Assembly: GCA_022827055.1 (NCBI GenBank)
Contig: JAJDTR010000050.1
Span: forward strand, 1 to 64,000
DNA: 64,000 nt
Reading direction: 5' to 3'
From: Candidatus Poribacteria bacterium
GTDB lineage: Bacteria; Poribacteria; WGA-4E; JAJDTR01
Below are positions 8,982 through 19,100 of the stretch, in pieces. The first letter of the stretch is position 1. Each line of letters starts with the position of its first letter. Both the position numbers and the translations under genes were made by a program. The notes beneath the pieces were generated by a model that ran no database searches, had not been told where the DNA came from, and saw only the letters and a program-made list of their open reading frames with translations.

Positions 8982-10115
8982 TTAGGTAGACTGTGTCTCC
9001 TCTATGATTTCGACATTTGCGCGCGGTAACGTTATATGCGCTCCATCCTCCAGCTCGATTTCCAAGATGCGCACCTTGGCGCCGGTTTCAAGCTGTTGGA
9101 GTTCGACCGGCAACGCGGTCACCCGACCAAGATTTCCGAAGTAGGGTTCACGAATTACACGAATCGGCGTGTCAATCTCAAGTTTTCCGGCTATGACGGC
9201 GTCCTCTATAAGATGCTCGCTTGATTCGAAAGGAACAACAATCTCCGGTCGTACCACTCCAGCGCGAATTTGGGTTGTACCGTTGATTGATGTTTTAAGA
9301 CCTTGTCGTTCCTTTAGTAGATCGAACGTACGATCCGCCATCCGGATTTTTCCAAAGCCCTCGGTCACAACGAGGGTAATACCGATATCCTCGGAGCCGG
9401 TGATGGCGACACCGAGTTCATAACCCAAGAGTTCCCGGAGATCCTTGTCATCAATACCGCCTACAATCAATCCTCTGACTCCACCGCGAATCGCTGCTTG
9501 AATCGCATCGTGCGAAACAATCGAACCACCGACAAGGATCTTGTCTCGGTGTTCAGGCTGAATCAGGTCGGATGTGAGCGGCGCATCAGGGGAGCTGACG
9601 ACGACTTCCAGTGTGCCAAGGGTTTCGCCTCCGATACCGAATATTCCCTGAATGTAGGTGCCGTAGGCTTCGACGGTAACCCCGTCGTTACCAGCGATGT
9701 CGGTGACAGATCCATCTACATAAGCCCTCACCTCGACAGGGATTGGCGGCTCGCGAAGAATCACCTGTCCGGTGACGTTGGAAATGTTTTCGACCGTTCC
9801 CGAAATTGGTGAACGCGCTTGCGATTTGAAAAGACCGAATATCCCTTTCGTCTCCGCTAGGATTTCGTCCTTTTCGATCCCTTCTCCCACCTTTTTGGTT
9901 GTGTATTCGTCCACGTCGTTGGCGGGGACGCTGAGCAGATTTGCAATATTTACCAGTTGCACATTACCGGGGAGATCCGCCTTTGCAACGACCTCGTCGG
10001 CACGAACATTGTCGCCGACACCGACAAGAACTTCGCCTTCGAGAGGGAGCCTTCGCTCCTTGCGTATCGTCATACCTTTCGAGACTTTCAGTCCCGGCGT
10101 ATAGGCGTGCGCCAC
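8982..10115 (-). CDS. Unknown protein with barrel-sandwich (biotinyl/lipoyl-like) and KOW-like segments
   Basis: 377 aa, no signal peptide and no membrane segment. Residues ~20-125 resemble a hybrid-motif or barrel-sandwich domain, as in RnfC/AcrA-type proteins (RRLPLEGEVLVGVGDNVRADEVVAKA..., then ARSPISGTVENISNVTGQVILRE). The middle is rich in Gly/Ile (GLIVGGIDDKDLRELLGYELGVAI). The C-terminus (GNLGRVTALPVELQQLETGAKVRILEIELEDGA) looks like a KOW/SH3-type barrel. I know no function. Its start lies 3 nt after the CPBP protease stop, so the two are very probably one transcript and may act together. Confidence 0.8.
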   Translation of the reverse strand: MAHAYTPGLKVSKGMTIRKERRLPLEGEVLVGVGDNVRADEVVAKADLPGNVQLVNIANLLSVPANDVDEYTTKKVGEGIEKDEILAETKGIFGLFKSQARSPISGTVENISNVTGQVILREPPIPVEVRAYVDGSVTDIAGNDGVTVEAYGTYIQGIFGIGGETLGTLEVVVSSPDAPLTSDLIQPEHRDKILVGGSIVSHDAIQAAIRGGVRGLIVGGIDDKDLRELLGYELGVAITGSEDIGITLVVTEGFGKIRMADRTFDLLKERQGLKTSINGTTQIRAGVVRPEIVVPFESSEHLIEDAVIAGKLEIDTPIRVIREPYFGNLGRVTALPVELQQLETGAKVRILEIELEDGAHITLPRANVEIIEETQST

Positions 10116-10118
10116 GAA

Positions 10119-11036
10119 TCAAACCTCGTAATGCTGTTGGCTTTCGGCAAACCGTTGCTGGAGGGCAAAGAATGCAGTGACAAACAGTATGACGCCAATC
10201 ACGTCGAACCACCACGGTTGCAACTGAATTGGTCCTGTCGGGTCCGATGAATACCCTCTGATTTCAATCTTCATCCCCAAAACAACCATCGGTATCGCAT
10301 TTTTAAATGCATGTCCGAATATACAGGGTACGATGGAACCTGTACGAATTCTCCACCAAGCCAGGATTATCCCACCTACGAAGGCAGCTACGAATTGCCA
10401 CGGATTGAAGTGGAAGAGGCCAAATAGCAGAGCCGAGACGACAATGGATTTTGGAACTGAATATTTGCGTAGGAATCCATCCAAAATTAGGCCGCGGAAC
10501 AGGATTTCTTCCGTGAGGGGCACAACAACTATGAGCACCAAAATCGATCCCCAAAGACTCTGTTCCGCTCGTACCAAATCCACCAGTTGATTCATCAACC
10601 ATTCCGGCGCGGGCAACAGGGTACGCAGAACGTTGTCCGCCTCGGACAGAAGGATTTCCAGGCCCAAGATTACGAATACCATTAACGGATATTTGGACCG
10701 ATCTACAGATGCGACGGGACAGATATCCGAAAACGATCGACCTGATTTGCCGATGCCCCATTTAATTATTAGTCCAAACGCTACGGCGCTGATTACCCCC
10801 TGGCAGGCGGGATGTTCATGCAACGGATAGTCAATCCAAACACCGACCAAAAAGAGGGGGATACCTACGAGAATCAGGAGAAAGAGGAGACATATTAACA
10901 GCCAAACGGACTGGCGGATATCCGGATAGTACACTATATTTTGTGTGTCCTCATAAGCCGACTTTTCTTTCAGTTTGTCTTTGTATCCCCAGAACCTGAT
11001 TGAAAAATCGGCGGCAAAGCCATTATTAGCCACCAA
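10119..11036 (-). CDS. CPBP family intramembrane metalloprotease (Abi/CAAX protease)
   Basis: Polytopic membrane protein, 305 aa, with the CPBP/Abi signature: LTEEILFRG (EExxxR motif), then ALLFGLFHFNPWQF with the FxxxH motif, and a final helix with IFGHAFKNAIP (HxxxN). Such proteins cleave or process membrane-bound peptides; roles in prenyl-protein maturation, bacteriocin immunity or regulated proteolysis are known, but none is indicated here. The start is non-ATG (TTG at 11036, or GTG three bases on) and has no clear Shine-Dalgarno. It heads a two-gene unit with the barrel-sandwich protein. Confidence 0.88.
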   Translation of the reverse strand: MVANNGFAADFSIRFWGYKDKLKEKSAYEDTQNIVYYPDIRQSVWLLICLLFLLILVGIPLFLVGVWIDYPLHEHPACQGVISAVAFGLIIKWGIGKSGRSFSDICPVASVDRSKYPLMVFVILGLEILLSEADNVLRTLLPAPEWLMNQLVDLVRAEQSLWGSILVLIVVVPLTEEILFRGLILDGFLRKYSVPKSIVVSALLFGLFHFNPWQFVAAFVGGIILAWWRIRTGSIVPCIFGHAFKNAIPMVVLGMKIEIRGYSSDPTGPIQLQPWWFDVIGVILFVTAFFALQQRFAESQQHYEV

Positions 11037-11358
11037 TTGCTGTTTCTATACACGTTGAGGATCTCTATGACACGGAAATTGCTGTGGGAGTGCTATGGCA
11101 CCCCCTAATCGGTCGTACGATCGCTATCCGCTCCTTTGTTCGGTCCCCAGCCGGTCACTTAATCGTCAGTCGGAGCCTTCCGCGATGCCTAGTGTCTCTT
11201 GGCAACAGTATAGAGTTTAACGACGATTTACCCCTATTTCGTTTCATCGGATTTGACTCGTACGAGGCGTGTCAACGGACTAAATCAGAAAAATTTCACC
11301 TGTCATGGTTTGGGCATCGCGGGCAAGGCAAACAACCCTACGACGGCTATAGCCCGCG
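11037..11358. other. Intergenic spacer, about 320 bp
   Basis: No gene, palindrome or terminator was recognised. It should hold the promoter of the CPBP gene and the end of the CMD transcript. Confidence 0.4.
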
Positions 11359-11745
11359 TTAAACCTCCAAATTCAGCTCGTCAAAAACTTCTTGGGCATC
11401 ATGAAATGCGGAATGAGCGGCGGGCAAACCGCAGTATACCGCTGATTGGAGCACGACTTCCTTAATCTCTTCGATGGACACGCCATTGTTGAGGGCGGCT
11501 TTGACATGCAATTGAAACTCGGGTTTTCTATTGAGAGCAATCAGCATCCCAACCGTAACGAGACTTCGAGAGTGTTTAGACAACTGGGGACGTGACCAGA
11601 CCTCGCCCCACGCGTAACGGGTCGTCAAATCTTGGAAGGTGTCACTAAAGGCGGTGGCATTGGCTAGGGATCGATCAACATGCTCGTCTCCAAGAACTGC
11701 TCTTCGGATTTGCATGCCTTTCTCATAGCGTTCATTTTCATCCAT
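11359..11745 (-). CDS. Carboxymuconolactone decarboxylase family protein (PcaC-like)
   Basis: 128 aa, the usual length of a single-domain CMD protein of the 4-carboxymuconolactone decarboxylase subgroup. Visible pattern: RYAWGEVWSRPQLSKHSRSLVTVGMLIAL followed by ELQLHVKAALNNGVS-type helix, EEIKEVVLQSAVYCGLPAAHSAFHDA. The CxxC of AhpD-type peroxidases is absent (only one Cys, in YCGLPAA), favouring the decarboxylase subgroup. No other beta-ketoadipate pathway gene is nearby, so the substrate is uncertain. Confidence 0.9.
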   Translation of the reverse strand: MDENERYEKGMQIRRAVLGDEHVDRSLANATAFSDTFQDLTTRYAWGEVWSRPQLSKHSRSLVTVGMLIALNRKPEFQLHVKAALNNGVSIEEIKEVVLQSAVYCGLPAAHSAFHDAQEVFDELNLEV

Positions 11746-11787
11746 CTGTCAATGTTCCTCGTAAGTTCAGTGCTTCGGAGAGAGGAG

Positions 11788-11845
11788 GTCGCGATCAGGA
11801 GATCGTTCCTACAGTTGGGTTTCGCGATGCTCAACCCAACCTACG
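11788..11845 (-). repeat. GTAG palindromes: family B plus compact family D
   Basis: GTCGCGATCAGGAGATCGTTC-CTAC immediately followed by GTTGGGTTTCGCGATGCTCAACCCAAC-CTACG. The second is a compact copy of the element whose loop is greatly expanded at 5306, 13568, 14144, 15828 and 31768. Confidence 0.8.
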
Positions 11846-11941
11846 CGTTTCTGCTTGTTTCATCCCGTCTGGGGCTCTTAAAGGCTGGTGCACCCCCTAC
11901 AACCGCACCTTTCAAACAAGCTATTACAACATATTGCAGAA

Positions 11942-12940
11942 TTACATATCCTTTAATTCAACCACGCCCTGCTGTCGGCGCAGGACGGTTTCATAGAGTT
12001 TCATTGTCCCAAGACAGTCGTGGATGCTTGAAATCGGCTCACGCTCTTCTCGGATAGCGCTGACGAATTCGGTGAGGCTGTATCCGTCGCCGGTCAGTTC
12101 GCCATTGCGTTGATCGCTGAAGTTGTCCGTAAAATTGTTTTGGGATTCGGTGTAGTGGGCAATGCACCATAATCCGTCAAGGACGATGTATTCGCCTTGA
12201 CCGGTGATTTCAACGCGGTCATAGTTACGCTTCCATAGCCGGTGGCTGTTGAGTTGCAGCGTTCCGACAGCTCCGCTCTCGAACTGCAGGGTTACGGCAA
12301 ATGCGCCTTGTCCCCCAATTTCGTTGTGGAAAGAGGAAATCGCTTTGACCTCTCCACCGATGTAGCGAATCAGATCGAAATAGTGAATTGCGAAATCCAG
12401 CAGATAGACTTGCGCCGCTCCGCACTCCACTGATTCGCCGGACTTGGCGAGACGCGAGCGGTAGTTTCCGGAGCAGAATGAGCCAAGAAGCTGGGTCACA
12501 TTGCCGAAACTCTCCCGCTGCATGATTTCTATGGCATGTCTGACGCCGAGGCTAAATCGACGTTGAAAGTTCACCATTACGACTTTGTTCCTGCGATTTG
12601 CGACTTCGGCTATTTCGGTTGCATCGGCGAGGGTCTCGGCGGGAGGTTTCGGCACGAAGACGTGATACCCGGCTTCAAGGGCTTCGCAGACGAGGGATTG
12701 GCGCGCCTCGGGACCGGTACAGATGATCATCCCCTCAATGTCTTCATTTTCCCACATCTGACGGTAATCTGTGTACCACTTTCCGGTGCCGAACTTTCCA
12801 AGCACGCTATTTGCTCTTTCTTCGTCAATCTCACAAATTGCCCGCAAGTCAATCGGGGCGAAGTGCAGCGCCGGGTAGAGCGTATGCCTCGCGAAGCCTC
12901 CGGCGCCAATGAAGCCGGTTCTCAGCGGTGTGAAGTCCAT
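11942..12940 (-). CDS. Gfo/Idh/MocA family oxidoreductase
   Basis: NAD(P)-dependent sugar or inositol dehydrogenase-type enzyme, 332 aa. The N-terminal Rossmann fold has GFIGAGGFARHTLYPAL, with an acidic residue after strand 2 (ICEIDEERA). The catalytic Lys motif is VFVPKPPAET, a variant of the family's EKP motif in which Glu is replaced by Val-Pro. The C-terminal alpha/beta domain has FAIHYFDLIRYIGGEV with the conserved HxxD-like ligand region. Substrate unknown. Such genes are strongly expanded in sponge-associated and marine heterotrophs. Confidence 0.93.
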   Translation of the reverse strand: MDFTPLRTGFIGAGGFARHTLYPALHFAPIDLRAICEIDEERANSVLGKFGTGKWYTDYRQMWENEDIEGMIICTGPEARQSLVCEALEAGYHVFVPKPPAETLADATEIAEVANRRNKVVMVNFQRRFSLGVRHAIEIMQRESFGNVTQLLGSFCSGNYRSRLAKSGESVECGAAQVYLLDFAIHYFDLIRYIGGEVKAISSFHNEIGGQGAFAVTLQFESGAVGTLQLNSHRLWKRNYDRVEITGQGEYIVLDGLWCIAHYTESQNNFTDNFSDQRNGELTGDGYSLTEFVSAIREEREPISSIHDCLGTMKLYETVLRRQQGVVELKDM

Positions 12941-13567
12941 GGATGTCTCTCCTACCCTCCCTCGGCGGACATCGACCCTGTGCGAATCAATTCGTGTTTG
13001 AAAGGGAGCAAATTCTTTTGGGGATATTTAAGCGCTTCAAGAAGTGGAAGGGGAACATCAATGATGTTGTTTTCCGAACCGCGAGATTTGAAGAAAATCA
13101 TTATGTTTAAAGCAGATAAAGATAGGGAATTGGAATCTATTCCTCAACCGAGTGCGTTTTCTCGCCGGCTACCATTTTTGCAGTCTAGCAGGCTAAAATC
13201 GGCGGAGTGCCGAGGGTGCCGTAAGCGCGCGGTACATTGAGCAACAGGGACGGGTGATTCACTTGAACCACAATCTGACGCCAACCTACTCCCTCAACCT
13301 AAGCCGAGATTTCGCGGATTCGAGGGGTGGAGGTATCACGCTTTTCTCTGACGGAATCGATGACGCTATCGTACGTAATCATACCAGTTTTTATGTTTTG
13401 CGTCAACCTGAAATTGGGGAATTTTTGGCGATTATATAATCAAATTTGCGGGGGTGTTGGTTGGGGAGATTGTCTGAATCACGGATTAAAGGCGGGCAAT
13501 TAGTGTTATCGTTGTGGCTGAATGCCCAATCTTAGATTTGGTAATCGAAAACCGTATGCCATTAAGA

Positions 13568-13881
13568 GTTGGGTTTCACTCGAATTTCGGCGTTTTCAGG
13601 TGAAACGAAACTTCGAAACTCTCTCCTATGTGTGACGCCTCATGGATTAGGATTTCTATGGGATTTCTATGGGATTTCTATCGCGGTCGCTAGCCACTCC
13701 CTTGATCGCTCGTTATTCACTCACTTGATCGTTCAACCCAACCTACGTACTACTTGATTGCAATGCATGCTCAATTAATACCATTTCACCAAAATGGCAG
13801 TGCAGAACTGACAAATGCGTGAATTGAAGTCGCGATTCGGAGATCGCTCCTACAAGAAATGGTGGGCAGTGCCCACCCTAC
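13568..13881. repeat. Composite repeat block, copy 1
   Basis: Ordered parts: expanded GTTGGGTTTCACT...CAACCCAACCTACG palindrome with a CTATCGC/CTTGATC element in its loop (13568-13747), an AATACCATTTCACC half-element, a GCGATTCGGAGATCGCTCCTAC palindrome and a GGTGGGCA-N-TGCCCACCCTAC palindrome. Copy 2 at 14144-14424 has the same order. This copy contains one extra CTCGTTATTCACTCACTTGATCG unit and extra GGATTTCTAT units. Confidence 0.85.
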
Positions 13882-14143
13882 GGAAATAACTGTATTTGTC
13901 AAGCCAGGCCGAGCAGGCAGAAAGGCCATCAAGCGAAGAAGCACAATGCGGACACTGATGAATTGGGGATTCAACAGCTTGTTTGAACAAGAGAAGAGAA
14001 AGTTATTTTCGGTAGTTTGAGTCACTGTACACCTGTGGGATCCCTATCGCACTCGTTATTCGCTCGCTTGGTCATGTCTGGTGCTTTCAAAAAGGCTTGC
14101 AAGAGTGTGATCGCGCGCCCTACAACATGATTATCAGCGGAGT

Positions 14144-14424
14144 GTTGGGTTTCACTCGAATTTCGACGCTTTCAAGCGGAATGAAACTTCGAAAACTCTC
14201 TCCTACGTGTGACGCCTCATGGATTAGGATTTCTATGGAATCTCTATCGCGGTCGCTAGCCACTCCCTTGATCGTTCAACCCAACCTACGTACTACTTGA
14301 TTGCAATGCATGCTCAATTAATACCATTTCACCAAAATGACAGTGCAAAATTGAAAATGGCGTGAATTGAAGTCGCGATTCGGAGATCGCTCCTACAAGA
14401 AATGGTGGGCAGTGCCCACCCTAC
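14144..14424. repeat. Composite repeat block, copy 2
   Basis: Near-identical to the block at 13568 over its whole length, including the single-copy-looking ACTACTTGATTGCAATGCATG stretch. It is therefore a segmental duplication rather than independent insertions. Confidence 0.85.
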
Positions 14425-14525
14425 GGAAATAACTACAAAATGATTGGATTTGTCAATCCAGACCGAGTGTTTTGGGGGAGAGGAGGCAGACGGGCAGTGA
14501 TGCTCAACCCACATAGGAATTTGAA

Positions 14526-15554
14526 CTAGCGCCAATGGAGGTTGTAGAAATCGTGACTGGTTGATGTAATCTGCGTCATCGAGCCAGTTTCAACATCCAG
14601 GATGAAGACTTCGCTGGTGCTTCTACCGCCGCGATCTCGGCCGATGAAGCCAACTTGGCTGCCATCGGGACTCCAGGTTGCATCTCTACCTCGGTACAGG
14701 CTTAAATTCTGATAGCTTTTGAACTTTCCATTTTCTACGGTCGCGATACAGATATCGCCCGCCGTATAGAACAGGATATGGTTCCCGCCTGGCGACCATC
14801 TTTCAATTCGTTGACAAGGTGGCTCATCGCGCTGGAGAAACCATAACCCCGTCGTGCCGACGACCTCCGGCTGCGCAAGTGCGAGGAACCCGTCAGTCGT
14901 AAAAGCGATCCATTTGCGGTCCGGCGACCACTCAGGCCACCTGACTCCCTGTGGCAACGCTTCAAGCAGTTTGTTTTTCGGCTCTATGATTTTCTCGCCT
15001 TCCGCATCCCAGTGAAACCAGCCTTCCGCCCACCTGCGGGTTCTCCAACGTTTGGTCGATTCCCCGTCAACGGTTACGACCCAGTTTTCCAACCGATCTT
15101 TGGGACGGTCAATCTCAACCACGACGAGGATCACATCACTACGCGGCGACCATCTGAAGTCGTGGATGCGATATTGCTGCTTGACGAGCCGCGTCTTCTC
15201 GGCGCCATCTGCTTTCATCACATAGAGCGCTTCCGCCTCATCAACACCGGATACATACGCAATTAACGTCCCGTCGGGAGACCATCGAGGTCTTCGGGAA
15301 AGCCCGTCGTCGGTGAGTTGGCGGAAGTCTGTTCCGCTCGGGCTCATTATTCCGATGTCGTATTGATAGAATTCCCACCACTTTTTCGTGCCCCGTCCTT
15401 TTTCGACGGTGCCCGTTGCGGCTCGGAAGCCGTCCCGATGCAGATGGGGTTTGCGGAAGGCGAAAACGAATCGGCCTGAACTGTCTCGCGCCAAGGCGAG
15501 TTCCGTAATCATTACGAATAGAACGAAGATTCCAAACAGGTGTTTTTTGCGCAT
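14526..15554 (-). CDS. Exported TolB-like PD40 beta-propeller protein
   Basis: 342 aa from the internal ATG, which follows GGAAGG at 8-nt spacing and begins a textbook signal peptide (MRKKHLFGIFVLFVMITELALA). The mature part contains repeated PD40 blades, each with a [WF]SPDG-type motif (PRWSPDGTLIAYVSG, FRWSPRSD, PEWSPDRKWIAFT, ERWSPGGNHILFY, ATWSPDGSQVGFIG). It is a periplasmic or surface propeller, probably for protein or ligand binding. It is not the TolB of a Tol-Pal operon, since no tolQRA or pal is near. Its 5' flank is part of a duplicated segment (15574 and 15932). Confidence 0.88.
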   Translation of the reverse strand: MRKKHLFGIFVLFVMITELALARDSSGRFVFAFRKPHLHRDGFRAATGTVEKGRGTKKWWEFYQYDIGIMSPSGTDFRQLTDDGLSRRPRWSPDGTLIAYVSGVDEAEALYVMKADGAEKTRLVKQQYRIHDFRWSPRSDVILVVVEIDRPKDRLENWVVTVDGESTKRWRTRRWAEGWFHWDAEGEKIIEPKNKLLEALPQGVRWPEWSPDRKWIAFTTDGFLALAQPEVVGTTGLWFLQRDEPPCQRIERWSPGGNHILFYTAGDICIATVENGKFKSYQNLSLYRGRDATWSPDGSQVGFIGRDRGGRSTSEVFILDVETGSMTQITSTSHDFYNLHWR

Positions 15555-15573
15555 TGTGTTATCCTTCCACGTT

Positions 15574-15725
15574 TGATGGAGTGTGCGGATACGTAGAGAA
15601 CGTGTATCATTTAAGAGAACGGAAGAGTGGAAGACTGGGCGGTTCTCTTCCAACCTGTGTGTCAAACGGAGTGCATATTCGTCTCTCATCTGTGAGATTC
15701 AAAGCAGAAAAAGGCTAGTGCGCGG
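15574..15725. repeat. 152-bp direct repeat, copy 1 (5' flank of the PD40 gene)
   Basis: From TGATGGAGTGTGCGGATACG to GTGCGCGG this stretch is about 95% identical to 15932-16083. It begins about 20 bp upstream of the PD40 start codon, so the gene's promoter region may be duplicated. The two copies are separated by 206 bp of REP-type sequence. Confidence 0.9.
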
Positions 15726-15827
15726 GGGATTTGCTATGGGATCTCTATCGCGTTCCCTGTCCAGTCACTTGATCACTCGCTATCCACTCGCTTGATTGCA
15801 CCCTACAAAATGAATGCCAGAGGGGAT

Positions 15828-15928
15828 GTTGGGTTTCACTCGGCTTTCGGCGATTTCGGGTCGAATGGAACTTTGAATCTCTCTCCTACTTGCGACTTCT
15901 CATGGATTCCCGTTCAACCCAACCTACG
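15828..15928 (-). repeat. Family D palindrome without the CTATCGC insert (empty site)
   Basis: GTTGGGTTTCACTCG...CATGGATTCC-CGTTCAACCCAACCTACG. Its loop is homologous to those at 13568 and 14144 but lacks the CTATCGC...CTTGAT element they carry between CATGGATT and GTTCAACCC. Confidence 0.8.
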
Positions 15929-15931
15929 TAC

Positions 15932-16083
15932 TGATGGAGTGTGCGGATACGTAGAGAACGTGTATCAATTAAGAGAACGGAAGAGTGGAAGACTGCGAGG
16001 TTCTCTTCCAACCAGTGTGTCAAACAGAGTGCATATTCGTCTCTCATCTGTGAGATTCAAAGCAGAAAAAGGCTGGTGCGCGG
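15932..16083. repeat. 152-bp direct repeat, copy 2
   Basis: Second copy of the 5' flank of the PD40 gene. It ends in an intact GGTGCGCGGTGCGCACC-CTAC palindrome (16075-16095). In copy 1 the equivalent palindrome is split by a CTATCGC/CTTGATT element (15726-15799). Confidence 0.9.
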
Positions 16084-16110
16084 TGCGCACCCTACAGATA
16101 TTACAGGGAC

Positions 16111-16142
16111 GAAACCGAGGTTTGAGGAATAAACTTGGTTTC
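16111..16142. terminator. GAAACCGAGGTTT/AAACTTGGTTTC hairpin downstream of lhr
   Basis: Imperfect stem with G-U pairing, 16 bp beyond the lhr stop codon on the minus strand. Possible terminator; member of the AACCGAG family. Confidence 0.45.
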
Positions 16143-16157
16143 TAGCGTGTGCTGCAA

Positions 16158-19100
16158 CTAAACCATTTTGCGGTTGAGGATTAGGTGTTTGTAGTCGATT
16201 GTTACCTCGAAGGCGGTGCGGAGCGGGTCGGCGTAGGGGCTGCGCGCGGCGTCTTCGCCGTTGATGGTTTCGATGGTAATGCGGCGGAGCGGCTGAAACT
16301 CTCGCTTGAGAAGGTGGTGCAGGACGCCGAGGCATTCTTGCATCTGGAGGTCGTCGCTCGGCACATTGAATTTCAGCGACTTGCCGTTCCGCTCGGATAT
16401 CATGACAATCTGGCGTCCTCGATAGACGAGGTGCGAACCGGGAACGCGTTTGGGCAGCTTGCCCTTGACGGCGTCAAGTTGGACGCCGCACAATGAAACG
16501 GGATCCGTAGCATTGATCCAGTATACTTTATCATCCGGAAGCTGCCGGCTTAACACGCGAAACGCTTGATGCGAGATGAACTGGGGACCGGGTATGCCGT
16601 GAAAGAAGTAGCCCGCCAATACCTCTCCGGACAACTCCATGATTCGCAAAGAGCGAAAAACGTTCGACCAACGGAACGCGGGCGATTCTCGCTGAAGCAA
16701 CTCCCGAAAAAGGATTCCGTATCGGTCGAGCAGCAGCCGGGCACGGTCTTTCTTGCGTTCCTCGGATTCAAGGAGGTCGTCCGAATGCTCAAGTGTTGGC
16801 AATCGATACCAGTTGCCGACATGGGAACTTGAGCCTTTCCATCTGGCGAATTCGGCGCGGTGACTGATGCGGCGGCCTCTGCCACGACCTTTGTCTACTC
16901 CAACTTCGGGCGGCTTGAATTTGCTCAGTACGCCTCTCCGGAGCGCCAAAAAGGTGTCGTTTGCTACACGCCCCTCCCAGACGAATTCCCAGAGTTGATC
17001 TGTCAACCGCGCGGCATTCATGCTCGAAGTTCGCATCAGGGACGAGAAATCGTATCGCCCTGTTTCCTCCGGGAATAGATCGTCAAGCGCCCCATTTTCA
17101 CTTGTATCAAGGCGGTGTGCTTCAACGTCATCTTCTTCCCCATGAACGAGCTCAATTTGGTGCGGGCGGTCTTCGGCGGTTTCTTCCTGCATCAGGTCGA
17201 AATCCTCTTCAAAGTAGAATGTCACTCGGCGATTTTCGCCCCCTATCCATCTGAGGCTGCCCTCCAGCATGGCGGAATCAATCCAGGAAGTATTATAAGT
17301 GCGGGATCTGGCAGGGAAGATTTCCGATTCCCACAATCCCGCCGTCACCGGATAGCAAGCCAACTGCTCAATGGTACCGAGAAGATCGTCAAGATTGTCC
17401 GCGGGGGTTGTTAGCTTTTGAAAGTTGGCAAGGAACACGGTCAGCCACTCAAATTCCAGCGGTTCGAAGCTCGGGGCCGCGTCTCGCCGTGTCAAGCGTA
17501 GAAGTATTTCAAAGTTTTCGCTATCGCACAAGGTTTCGGCGGCGACATCCTCCACAAGCTGGCCGACGATGATTCTCTGCGAATCTACTAGGTCGTCCAG
17601 CGCCAGACTTAGTTGATCTTCCCCAATGCCGAGGGTTTCGCCAATGCGCTCGGAAGTGGTGGAGCCATAAAACTGCAACCACTCACCGATGATCGAAGTT
17701 AGTTCTTGGACATCGTCATCCGTGGAGGAATTGGCGTCCTGAATTTCAGGTTTAAAGTGGAGCGGGACTTTTGGGTCCCCGATCGATTCACAATCGATCG
17801 ACTCTATGTTGTCGTAGAGAGCACAGATTCGGGGCATCATTTCCAAGGCAACAATCAATGAATCGGAGGCATCCGACGGCTTTATTCGCACAAGCTTAGC
17901 GGCGATAGGCGAGAGAATCTCTTCCGGTTTGAGGTTGTGATCGCTACGGATGGCGTCGAGAAGCGTCTCCCACTCCGGAGCGGGGATGAGCAACCGTTCT
18001 TTTACCCAATCAATCAGGTCTATCGAAGTCTGAGGGGAATATCCCGGGCTGAGCCGCTGGCGTTTCTGTTCAAACTGTCGGACGAGGGTTTGGGAAACGG
18101 TCGGACGCAACCCGGGCGTGAACACGACATCGCGCAGGAGGTCATTTCGGAGCATGGAGGTAGTGGTCGCCGTGGAATAGTCGCCCATATACATGTACTC
18201 GTTAATCTGCCGCCATGCGGCGTTTTGCGCCATAGGGCTGGCGTAGGCGGTGGGCACCGCTGTCCAACGAATGGAGCCGGACTCTAACTCGGCGAGCACT
18301 TGCTGGAGGCTGTCCAGATCAAACTCGTCTTGGAGACAGGTGCGCCAGGTTTCAAGAAGGATCGGGAAATCCTCATACGACATTACGGCGGTCATCAGCT
18401 TCTGAGATCGAAGTCGGCTCAACCAGAGCGGCATCCGTTGGTTCATCTTTCCGCTCGACGTTAGGAGTAACGACGTTCCGGCACACTCTCTGAACCTTGC
18501 GCAGAAGAATCCTGAGCCTTCCAGTTGTCTCCGAAGCAGGGGTTGGAGCGTCGAGCTTGTCACCAAGGAGAGGAGCTCCGCGGGGGGCAGTTCATCGGGA
18601 AGCATAAGGACAACGCCGTCATCTGTCGCGTGAACTTCGAGTTGATATCCGAATCGGTCTGCCCAAGCCGATGCGAGCGCCACGCCATACGGTCGATTGA
18701 CTTTGGCGCCCCAGAACGTGTGAATGACAACCTGATTCCCCGGTATGCCCTCATGGCCCGTCTCAACGATTTCAATGAGTAGATGGTGTCGATGCGGGAG
18801 ATCGCAGTCCGTGGCGTCCTTCTGTCGTTGCAGGAAATCCACCAGTTGTTCCGCCGCGGTCTCATCCATGCAGTTTTGACGCTGCAACTCGTCAAGATAA
18901 TCGGGATCGTCGAGCCGCCGGTTTGCCTCTTCGAGAAAGAGACCGATGCGTTCCGAGAAGTGGAAATCTCTGCCGTGGTCTTCGGCGCGCCAAAACGGGG
19001 TCTCCTTCTGCGGCGATCGGTTTGGCAGAACGAAAACATCGCTATGCGTGACGCGCTCGACCCGCCAAGTCTGTGTGCCCAGCGTGAAGACGCTACCCTC

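Larger units (their letters stand above)
12941..14525. other. Large gene-free, repeat-rich region, about 1.6 kb
   Basis: No gene was recognised. 12941-13560 shows no obvious element except weak similarity to the ATTGTCTGAA...GATT repeat near 13470. 13568-14424 carries a tandem duplication of a ~300-bp composite block. All track ORFs inside read through repeats. Confidence 0.6.

Noticed and set aside
12536-13240. 234-aa plus-strand ORF in the track
   Set aside because: Mostly the antisense shadow of the Gfo/Idh/MocA gene, continuing into non-coding DNA; no domain visible.
14526-15554. TolB of a Tol-Pal system
   Set aside because: PD40 blades fit, but no tolQRA, pal or cpoB is nearby and two further paralogues occur in the window.
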